A stretch of DNA of 64,000 nt from positions 66,262,200-66,326,199 of the forward strand of contig CM061065.1 in assembly GCA_030762895.1 (NCBI GenBank), read 5' to 3'. The position numbers and the translations under genes were made by a program. The DNA is from Sophora flavescens (Eukaryota; Streptophyta; Magnoliopsida; Fabales; Fabaceae). Of the stretch, positions 55,504 to 64,000 are shown piece by piece (the stretch's first letter is position 1; each line of letters opens with the position of its first letter). The notes beneath the pieces are model-generated. The model was given only the letters and a program-made list of their open reading frames with translations, made no database searches and had not been told where the DNA came from.

Positions 55504-56965
55504 AAAAAACATCCTCAATATCATAAATATTCAAACACCGAAATAATATGTCACATGCAGATGGAATACCTCAACCAGCGTATCACAGTAAATTTGATAA
55601 CATAAAATCAAACATCCTCAAATACTTAAAATCAACTTAATGTCGATAAACCTACAATCCCCGAATCACTATTGGTTTTACAGAAAAGGTTTCCAATATG
55701 ATTTTGGTCTTGTAGATTACTCAACTACTAGTAGGGTTTAGGTCGCCCTACACAATTATCATATAATCTACTACTTATCGATTCCGACGATAGGTTGATT
55801 CTTTTCCCCACCTGAGCTAGCACCGAAATCTCGAACTCGACGTTCCTCGCTATCACACCACAGCTTAATAGTTTCACCTTGAACCAAACAACATAACTAT
55901 AATTAATCAAATAACAACCATCTATGACACTTTAGGGCTAGGTTCGGCCAAGACTTAAAAAATAGGTTAAGGGTTATCTTCTTAATGCCATCTTTTGGGT
56001 CCTAGTTACTAGAGTCTTAACTAACATAGATTACTTATTACAAGACTAAAATTTGAAACAAAATCCACTAACCTTTAGGGTTAGGGTTTTGGCCCAAATT
56101 AGGAAAATAAGCTAGGAAATTTAGTTGGATTCAAGCTCTTGGATTTAAGCTATATATGTATTATAGAACTTAAGTCAAGTACCAACTTTCAAAATAAACA
56201 ACAAAACACCAAACCCATTTTCCTACCTAGGTTCGGCCCTTAATGGTTAATAGGGAAGGAAAATGATTTTGATCACATGCTCTTGGATAAATAAAGTAGG
56301 GATTATATCTAGATCACAGAAATTGGTTTCATGTCAAAAGGACTTTTCTAGAATTAGTTATGAATTTTTGAAGAAAGCTTCAAGAACTTTGACTCATATG
56401 AAGAACATGATGAACACAAGCATAAATCCATAAAAGTTGTGAATAGAAAAGCTTAAAATATCAAGATTAAGAGAGAGATTCCTCACCTTGGAATAAAAAG
56501 ATTTATTCAAGAACTTAAAGAACAAAGATGATCTTAGCAAGAACACTAAGGAATTCTTTGTGTTTTGTGGGGAAAAACTTGAGATGTGAAATAGAAATTG
56601 TTTAGATCATGTATATATGGGTATGGGCCGAATTTGAAGGAAAGAAAAGATGAACTTGAAAGTTCATGGATTCAAGAACAAAATGGATCAAGTGATGGTT
56701 ATTGATCTAAGGAACAAGTTTCATGAATGAAGAATCATGAGATTATGTTTCTAAGTTAGAGATAAATGATGAATAAGTGAATAACAAATGAAGAACAAGT
56801 GAAGAACTTGTGAGAGAAAATGAAGAACATGAAGTTTTGAGAGAGACAAAATGATGAAGTTGGAAAATGAGTGAAAATGATCCAAGTGTGGATGATGGGC
56901 ACGGTTTAGAGGTGGGTGTGAGGAGAAAATGTGTGGTTTGATGAGATAAAATAACCATGGTTGAG

Positions 56966-57700
56966 TTTATTTGATCAAGTTCATGTATTGAGAGTAATGG
57001 ATTTGAGAGCTTTGAGAGCTTTTGAGGCAGATCCCTTAGATGATTTCTTGTCAGTCTTGAGAGTAATGGATTTGCTCTTATTTCCATTATTTTTTTCAAT
57101 CATCTCAAGTTCATGTATCTGAAGAGTGCCAAGAAAACTCATCTAGCTTCTTTGTTGATGGATCTTTGGATTGAGACACAGCAGTTACAAGAGGTCTCCA
57201 TTGTTTTGGAAGACTTTTGAGAATCTTTTGAATATGTTCCTCAGTCTTGTAAACCTTTCCCAAAGATTTCAACCCATTGGTTATAGTTTGAAATCTCCCA
57301 TAAATTTGCCCAATATTTTCTCCTTCTTCCATTTTGAACAGTTCATATTTCCTGACCAACATATTCAAACTCTTCTCTGCACAAAGCACACATGATTGCA
57401 TATCTAGCTTTCGCATTTAACTACCATTTTGTTCTTTGATCAGAAGTCAAGCTAGCTTTAGGAACTTCTGCTCTTTTGTCACATTTAGGAACATAGGGAC
57501 CTTCACGATATCCCAGAGATCAGAGTTAGTGGATTGTAAAAACCACTTCATATTTTCTTTCCAATATATGTAGTCCTCTCCATTGAAGTACGGAGGTCTC
57601 GACATTGAGGATCCTTCTCCTGCATGATTCTTGCTTGCGCTAGTTTCTCTTGCAATTTCCAAGATCTTTTCCTCTACACTGTTAAGTGCTAAACCCAGAG
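56966..57700 (-). pseudogene. Gag of the copia element
   Basis: From high to low coordinate: ARETSASKNHAGEGSSMS, RPPYFNGEDYIYWKENMKWF and SDLWDIVKV (DUF4219/UBN2-type start), then a stop, SLNMLVRKYELFKMEEGENI, YGRFQTITNGLKSLGKVY, KILKSLPKQWRPLVTAVSQS, and a frameshift into LQIHELEMIEKNN-like sequence. A segment SNPLLS-type is duplicated near the C2 junction. No zinc knuckle remains. Related to, but distinct from, the gag of the SIRE-like element at 18094-19439. Confidence 0.82.
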
Positions 57701-57705
57701 GCTGA

Positions 57706-57717
57706 GCTCCAATACCA
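57706..57717 (-). other. Primer-binding site of the gag-only copia element
   Basis: TGGTATTGGAGC on the minus strand; two changes from the Met-tRNA site TGGTATCAGAGC, two bases from the LTR end. Confidence 0.7.
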
Positions 57718-57719
57718 AT

Positions 57720-58570
57720 TGAAATAACCAAAGTTAACACAAGAAGGGGTTGAATTATGTTTACCAACTTTTTAAGAAACTTTGACAATTATTTTCGTAG
57801 GTAAAACAAGCAAAAACAAAGCTACAGAAAATTAGACGGGTGGCACGTCTAATTTTGAGACAGAACACACTCGCATCCAGAGAAGGTTAAAAACTGAGTT
57901 TGATATTCACAATATTATCTCCCCAAGTTAAAAGCTTAAACAAATAACTCTTAAACAAAATAAAGAAATAAGGGAAGAGGAATATCACTCAAGAGTTTTA
58001 TACTGGTTCACCCCAAAATCCACAGGGCTACGTCCAGTTCTTGGCAGCACCAAGTTTCCACTATAATTGATTAGAACCTTAAGTAAGGCATCTTTTTTCA
58101 AATTAGGTTGACTTGGACTTCCCTATGACAGACTGACACTTAGTGTTGCAGTGTTTGAAAAATAGACGGGTGCTTGTGCAGTCCAATTTTAGACGGGTGA
58201 TATTAGCCAAAACTTAGACGAGTGAGCAAGTCATTTTTAGACGTGTGATCCACTGAAGCTTCTTCAGACATGAGATTCTTGCCATGTCACCAACTAGATA
58301 AGAACCTTGATTGAGAGTTAACTTGGTCTATATCTGAGTTGATTTCTTTTCAACCGTGTGAGTTTTTAGACGAGTCTAAAAACTGCGTTGTACTGAAACT
58401 TAAACGGGTCAGAATTTAGACGAGTGACCTTAAGCCTATTTTCCTGGACACTTAACAGTCTTATCAGTAATTTCATATGGTTTGATATTACCATACTTAA
58501 CCTATTTGGAATCATCAAGACTTAGAGAATTTACACATTGAATGTGTTTCAGACTTCTGAGGTCTCAACA
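57720..58570 (-). repeat. 5' LTR of the gag-only copia element, internally deleted
   Basis: Same ends as the left LTR but 734 bp shorter: sequence jumps from a point matching about 52600 to one matching about 53335. Followed by the aagtt duplication. Confidence 0.9.
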
Positions 58571-59500
58571 AAGTTGAGGCTAACTCTTCCCCAACTGGGG
58601 TGATATCACCTGAGCGGAATATTGTGCCACCTCCTCCACTTCTAGGAATCCCAGTGAACTTATCACTTGGAGAGGATCAAGAAACGGCCAACCATTCTGT
58701 GGAAGCTAATCCCGAAGTTACTTCGACAATGGTATCCTTGTCAGCAGAGAATGTCCTGCCTATCAATAACCCTTAGTCTTCTAGCACTCCTCATATCTTT
58801 CTGACTGACGATGAGGACTAGCTGGCCGAATTAGAAGGACTTTTATCAAGATCGTTTAAGTCTTCACCCAATTCGGCCAAGTCTTCTTCCAATGATTCTC
58901 TCAGAGATCCATTTGACACGATGGAGTTCATTGCTGGAGCCGTCGAAATTCTAAGCCATCTATTCGACGTGCTAGCTTCTGACCGCAGTTTGCAAGATCA
59001 TTTGTAGGTCATTTTGGACAAGCACTTGGACTGTCAAAGTCAACTCCCAGACTTTTCTATGTTGCTGACGCTCTCGATGAAGACGGCTCTGACAGAACTT
59101 ATGACCCAGTTCCCAGCGGATCAAAAGGTTATCACATAGTATGAACAAGCACTGGCCGAGAAGTAGAGGTTCTATAATAACACCTCAGTTGCATCGGCCC
59201 GTCGAACCAGCTTGTTTACTAAGATGTTTGAAGGTCAGAAGAAATCTTCGGCGCTAGGCAAGGAAATGCGAGACCTTGAGCGTCAGCTTAATGAAAAAGA
59301 AGCACAAAAAAGCACATCTTGACGAAGTTTTGGTGAAATGTTCTGCCGAATGGCAAAATATTAATGAAGATGCCAAGACCTAGATCGTACAAGGCAAGGC
59401 CATCCTCTCGAAAAAAGATGGCTTGTTTCAGCGAAAAAAGATTTACAAACATACTTGGGCTGGCTTCAAAGCCGCCATAAGTGACTCTAGGCTTTCTTAG
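58571..59500 (+). pseudogene. Antisense plant-mobile-domain gene, 3' part
   Basis: Resumes the exon cut by the copia element. It reads SSPTGVISPERNIVPPPPLL, an acidic/serine region (FLTDDED, SKSSSNDSLRDP), DTMEFIAGAVEILSHLFDVL, SMLLTLSMKTALTELMTQFP, then a helical, charged tail (GKEMRDLERQLNEKEAQK) likely to form a coiled coil, and ends at the TAG at 59498-59500 after GFKAAISDSRLS. Lesions: several single stops (TAG/TGA) and a one-base insertion in an A-run near 59305. The stop lies 43 bp from the stop of the integrase on the other strand. Confidence 0.72.
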
Positions 59501-59543
59501 TTTTCTAGCTTTTGTCACCTTCTTTTGATAAGTAGTAGTAGGA

Positions 59544-59975
59544 CTACTGTCGGCTTTCTTGAGACGACAACTTTTTGTATACCCTTCTGACGTCGGTTTT
59601 ATCCGACGATCTTATTTCATGCATTGTCGGAATATATGGTTTCAAATATTTTCCATTAATAGAATTAAATTCCATGATTGTATTGTCGTCAGAAATAGCA
59701 TAGACATTACCCGAATAGACTTGAGTAATGTTGAATGGCCCTTCCCATTTTGGCGACCATATACCGAATCTTGGGTCTGGTTTGTCCATAGGTAAAATGA
59801 CTTTCCACACCCAATCATCGATTTTAAAATCTTTGTACTTAACTCGGTTGTCGTAATACTTAGCAATTCTTTCCTTCTGCCGAACTATATTCTCCAAAGC
59901 TAATACTCGTTCATCACTTAGTTGATTTAATTCATCGAACATGGCTTCGCGGTAGTCTTCGTTTGGGAGGTCATT
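59544..59975 (-). pseudogene. Integrase C-terminus, Tat-lineage element
   Basis: DNA-binding tail of integrase: FDELNQLSDERVLALENIVR, KERIAKYYDNRVKYKDFKID, DWVWKVILPMDKPDPRFGIW and PKWEGPFNITQVYSGNVYAI, typical of Tat elements (G-D-x-V-x-R/K ... K-x-x-x-W-x-G-P-F). It is open from the C3 junction to the stop at 59544. The upstream part continues at 63527 on the other side of C3, in frame allowing for the duplicated target site. Confidence 0.9.
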
Positions 59976-60280
59976 TGAGACGCCCTGGTGTGCCCCGGTG
60001 TTTTGTTAGATTAAATCATTCTTAATTAAATTCTTAACCGCCTATATAACGTGAAAATACGTAAAAATGAAAACTTTTATTAAATAGGCATACAACTTTG
60101 ATTTTTATTAAGCATCACATCATAGCTAAGTGATGCTTACACACATAAGTTTTTCAACATAAAACAAAACACTATTGAGGGTGTCCTCACAGTAGGATCC
60201 CTTATAGGGTTATACTTAAACAAACTATTATTTATCGGAGGAATATAAAACGTCTTGTAAGACTCACTAGCCCTAAAACA

Positions 60281-60385
60281 CTAAACTACATTGCCGGAAT
60301 CAATAGCTCTTCCTCCGGCATCCGGTTCATACGGAGTTCCATCTAACTCCTCCGCAACTGGTTCCTCTGTTGGTCCTTCTCGTGC
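60281..60385 (-). other. Small acidic reading frame remnant in C3
   Basis: EGPTEEPVAEELDGTPYEPD followed by a diverged end, stopping 305 bp from the LTR end as in C1. The ATG of the C1 frame is ACA here, and about 15 codons are missing after DGTPYE. Confidence 0.35.
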
Positions 60386-60639
60386 GATCACATCAAAATA
60401 CAATACAACAAACAACATAAAGGGGATAAGAAACAGTTCTATCATCAAAAGCAGAAAAGAATCATAGCATAAAATATAATAACCATCAACCACACACATC
60501 ACACATAACTAGCAATCATCCTCAAATTACGATATCACCCTCTACTCTCAACTCATGTAATTCAACATTTATACTAATATGGCCATCTATACTCCTGTCA
60601 CACTAGTCAGTAGTCCATCACTATTTGGAGTCAAAACTT

Positions 60640-61055
60640 GGTGCGCCCCTATTCCTTTATCTCTCATAGGAAATAGTGCATAAGCTAAGTATGCGTCACT
60701 ATTTCCCCCATTGGAAATAGCACATAAGCACATAATAAATAATAACACGGTGCGCCTATATTCCCTTACCTCTCGTAGGGATTAGTGCATAAGCACAAGT
60801 ATGCATCACTATTTCCCTCCTTGGAAATAGTACATAAGCACAAAAAATATATTAATTCAATGTGCCACTATTCCCTAATATCTAATAGGAAATAGTGCAT
60901 AAGCACGATTTCCGTCATTATTTCCCCCATTGGAAATAGCACATAAGCATTAAAGACCTTATAATTCGATGTGCCACTATTCCCTAATCTCTAATAGGAA
61001 ATAGTGCATAAGCACGGTATGCGTCACTATTTCCCCTCAAAATAGCACATAAGCA
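60640..61055 (-). repeat. Expanded hairpin array in C3
   Basis: About four units of 110-130 bp, each with two inverted repeats built on CTATTTCC/GGAAATAG. Cleanest stems: 60699-60706 with 60713-60720 (6-nt loop), and ACTATTTCC (60808-60816) with GGAAATAGT (60823-60831). The alternate hairpin in each unit has a longer loop (CACTATTCCC ... GGAAATAGTG). C1 and C2 have two hairpins at this place with other stem sequences. Confidence 0.75.
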
Positions 61056-63526
61056 TAAAAGATATTTTTACTCTATCTCCGATAGGATAATCATAACAAC
61101 ACGTCCAGAACTAAAAGATTATATTTATCAATGCATCTATATGAATCTCACTAGCTACCTCGCATCAATAACAACCTAGTGCCTCAAGCTCTCATCATAG
61201 CCTCCACTTGCATTCTATGTCACATCTCATCCGTTAGATAATTTAATTTAGCTAAGCACCTCTAAGTCAATTCATTCTCTTACCCAAACAATTATCTCCC
61301 GAACAACATGCATATATCTTTGATTAAAATCATCTAAGCATAGTACTAAAAACCAGGCAGATCATGCATAACACATTAATCAACAGAACATGCAAATATC
61401 TCAATATCATATAAAACAATTTTCACAACCAACCTATATCAAATCAAATACGTAATAAAACCAAACATCCTCAACATCATAAAATCAACCTATGTCTATA
61501 AACCTACAATCCCTGAATCACCATTGGTTTCACAGAAAAGGTTTCCAATGTAATTTTGGTCTTGTCGATTACTCGACTACTAGTAGGGTTTAGGTTGCCC
61601 TACATAATTATTATATAATATACTACTTATAGTTTTCCGGCGATGGAATGGTTCTTTCCCCCACCTAAGTTATCACCGGAAACACGAAAACGACGATCCT
61701 CGTTATCCCGCCACGAGTTAACAAAACCACCTTCAACCAAATTAACAATAAAACAAATTAATCAGCAAATCTAAATATGGACATATGGTACTAGGTTCGG
61801 CCAACTCATCCAAATGAGGGTTAGAGTTCTTTTCTCAACCTAAGCTTTTGGATACTAATTACTTAGGTCCTAGGTAGCTTAGATAAATTGTTATAACTTG
61901 AAAACATGAACAAAATATTCCAAGCCTAGTTAATTGAATTTCGACCTCACATAGAAAAATAGGCTAGGATTTTCCAAATCAACTTAATCTCTTAGATAAA
62001 TGACCTTAGAGTGTTAGAGAGCATGAATCAAGCATTTGATTTCACAAATCAATCAAAAAAATTTCAACCCTTTTATGTTAGGGTTTCGGCCTCTATAAGA
62101 AAATTAGGCTAGGGATTTTTGTTGAACCTAAGCTCTTAGATTTAAGCTATACAAGTATTATAGAACTTAAATCAAGTACTAACTTTCAAACAAAACAACA
62201 AATCATGAAACCCACTTTTATACTCAGTTTCGGCCTCAATTAGAAAATAGGGATGGAAAATGATTTTGATCACATGCTCTTGGATAAAGAAAGTAGGGAA
62301 CATAACTAGATCATAGAAATTGGTTTCATATTTTTATGATTTTTCTACAATTTTCTAGAATTAATTAAAGTTCTAGATCTAAGAAATTGAAACGCAAGAA
62401 ATATGAAGAACAAGATTTTAATAAGAGAGGAGATGATCATGTTACCTAAGTTAAGAAGATGGAGGAAGAATATATGATGATCTTGGCAAGTTTCACTATG
62501 AAAACACTTGAAGCTTTTGAAGGATGAAAAATGGAGTTTATGTGTAATTTGTGAAGAAATGTAAAGAAGATGAAGAAATGAGTGAAAAGGGAGGGGGGCT
62601 GCGGTTTTGGGTAGTTATATAGGGTTAGATTTAGGCTTTGTTTGGTTCATTAGAATTAGATTAATAGGTTTTAAGATTATTAAATAATATAATAGTTAAC
62701 TATGGTTAATAATTAATTTAACTAGGGTTACTTTGCTAACTATGGTTAATAAATATGTGGCTCACATTTAGTGGAGGGTGTGGCTGATTTTAGACCATAC
62801 AAACTAACCATGGTTCCTTAACATTGGTTAAAATCTAACTTAACTTTGGTTAGGTTAAGCTAAAAAGGCATTTTGGTCATTTCACCAAAATTTACATTTA
62901 ATGCTTCATAACTGCTTGGTGAGTCATGGTCGTAACTCATCATAACTCAGCTCCTCTGGTGTCTGGTTTTGTCTCTGCACCTCCCTTCTCGACTCCGTCA
63001 GTTCCCCAATTAGGATTTTACACCCGCGTAAAAGTGTAATATTTCGTTTTCGGTTGAAAATTTTCAAAACAACCAAACTCGTTAGAAATATGATTTAAAT
63101 ATAAACAATTTCGTTCACGAGTCAAAATTAGGTTTTCTGATCATTAAAATCTTACTGTCAGTGAAAACACCGACTGTTTTCCGTCTGAACTTTTACCAAA
63201 ATTCGTCCGAATAAACATAATATTTTATTTCTGATCAGAAATTTTGAAAATTGAATTCCTCACGGACAAAATATAAAAATCTATAAATTTCAGTTTCGGG
63301 TCAAATTAGGGTTTTCTGTTAGTATAAAATTATACTGTCAGTTAAAAACGCAGACCGGGCTCCGTCTGAATTTTCAACCCAAAATTTCACCGTAGCCTTC
63401 TACCATAAGAGAGACTATGAATATGATTTTATTTTATTTAAAATCACTTTCTAACTCTCAGAGTAAAATATAATTAATTATATCTTAACCTGTTAAATGA
63501 AGGCAATTAAAAAGCAGGTTGTTACA

Positions 63527-64000
63527 TCATTCTGTCTTTGAATTCTCATGGACTGTAGGTCAATTTTGAATAGTAACACCGCATCATGCCCATACACTAA
63601 TCTATATGGTGTCGTTCCCGTTGAACCCCGAGGCGAATTCCAGTATGCCCAAAGAACCTGTTGAAGTGTGTTATGCCAATTCCTTGGTTGTTGGCCTATG
63701 TGTTTCTTAATAAGATTAATAATAATCTTATTCACGGCCTCAACCTGCCCATTGGCTTGCGCATAGTAAGGAATTGAGGCAACCATTTTAATGCCTCTTT
63801 CTTCGGCATATTCCAACATCCTTCAATCAATAAATACCTTCCCTTGGTCAATCATTTGGGTTTGTGGAATGTTGAATCTACTTACTATGTGATTTTCGAC
63901 AAACTCCATAAAATCATATCGAGTTACATCCTTTAGAGCAATGGCCTCAACCTACTTAGTGAAGTAGTCGACAACCACTAGTATGTACTTGTGCCCTTTT
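63527..64000 (-). pseudogene. Integrase catalytic core, Tat-lineage element (partial)
   Basis: Runs in from the right edge: HKYILVVVDYFTK, a stop where tryptophan is expected, VEAIALKDVTRYDFMEFVEN, MIDQGKVF (second catalytic D), another stop, YAEERGIKMVASIPYYAQAN, GQVEAVNKIIINLIKKHIGQ with the catalytic E, LQQVLWAYWNSPRGSTGTTP and YRLVYGHDAVLLFKIDLQSM. This pattern (P-Y-Y-A-Q-A-N-G-Q-V/A-E) is typical of the Tat lineage. The first catalytic D is outside the window. Two stops make it inactive. Confidence 0.92.

Larger units (their letters stand above)
54116..56965 (-). repeat. C2: C-family LTR fragment
   Basis: Starts at a clean TGAGACACCCCG boundary matching the ends of C1 and C3 and follows them through the small frame, hairpins and the TAGATC block, but breaks off near 56965 inside U3, before the LTR start. 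No TSD can be scored. Confidence 0.82.
52247..58570 (-). mobile_element. Ty1/copia element, gag only, in the antisense gene
   Basis: LTRs 52247-53831 and 57720-58570, primer site, polypurine tract and a perfect aagtt duplication (52242-52246, 58571-58575). Only gag remains inside; protease, integrase and RT are deleted, and a C-family LTR fragment occupies most of the interior. It interrupts the last known exon of the antisense gene. Confidence 0.9.
59976..63526 (-). mobile_element. Solo LTR C3 in the Tat integrase
   Basis: 3551 bp, minus strand TGTAACAACCTG...GGGCGTCTCA, with a perfect tcatt duplication (59971-59975, 63527-63531). Same family as C1 and C2. It contains an expanded hairpin array, the small frame remnant (60281-60385) and a TATATAA box (62615-62621, minus). 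Confidence 0.93.
47921..64000 (-). mobile_element. Tat-lineage Ty3/gypsy retrotransposon with antisense gene, partial
   Basis: From right to left on the minus strand: integrase core (off the window edge), integrase C-terminus, then on the opposite strand a long spliced gene with a plant mobile domain, then polypurine tract and 3' LTR. Antisense extra genes between integrase and 3' LTR are known in some Tat-lineage elements such as maize Grande. It is interrupted by a copia derivative and by solo LTR C3, each with a perfect TSD. The 5' LTR, gag and RT lie outside the window. Confidence 0.82.

Overview
This window is nuclear DNA of a flowering plant, probably a eudicot. The evidence is that almost every base belongs to plant-type LTR retrotransposons (Ty3/gypsy of Tekay-like, Athila-like and Tat-like types; Ty1/copia of a SIRE-like type) plus one CACTA (En/Spm) DNA transposon. 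I found no host gene, rRNA, tRNA gene or CRISPR array. The species cannot be named from this sequence; a legume is possible but unproven.

Layout. (1) 1-12327: a Tekay-like Ty3 element 'A' on the minus strand (3' LTR 329-3209, truncated 5' LTR 9825-12327), sitting in the gag of another element and itself split by solo LTR 'C1' (3801-7247, TSD ggcaa/ggcga). (2) 12328-24155: an old Ty3-type LTR 'D' split by a full-length SIRE-like copia (12814-21195, TSD aacat). (3) 24156-26752: mostly unassigned DNA with a Ty3 3'-end remnant and two tandem duplications. (4) 26753-32368: a 3'-truncated Tekay-like element 'B', minus strand. (5) 32369-47920: a CACTA element, minus strand, holding a three-deep nest: a SIRE-like solo LTR (34405-47173, TSD cttta/cttca), inside it another copia solo LTR (35741-46816, TSD agaat), inside that a full-length Athila-like element (36337-45947, TSD ggtat). 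(6) 47921-64000: a Tat-lineage element, minus strand, whose integrase runs off the right edge. It carries a long antisense, intron-containing gene with a plant mobile domain (49296-59500). That gene is split by a copia deletion derivative (52247-58570, TSD aagtt), which holds a C-family LTR fragment 'C2'. The integrase is split by solo LTR 'C3' (59976-63526, TSD tcatt).

How the parts work together. The coding regions are standard gag, protease, reverse transcriptase, RNase H and integrase modules, nearly all broken by stops, frameshifts or deletions. The best preserved are the Athila gag-protease frame, the SIRE integrase and the Tat antisense gene.

The most unusual material is in the LTRs. 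(a) Ty3-type LTRs A, B, C1, C2, C3 and D carry clusters of short hairpins whose stems differ in sequence but remain complementary. (b) In A and the C copies the cluster is followed by a pyrimidine-rich tract ending in AG and a small acidic reading frame that stops about 285-305 bp before the LTR end. (c) Several unrelated LTR families carry their own array of a short CpG-containing motif, most strikingly five pairs of TCGCCTCGCGA-like sites spaced 19-20 bp just upstream of the Athila TATA box. All similarity and identity statements were made by eye.
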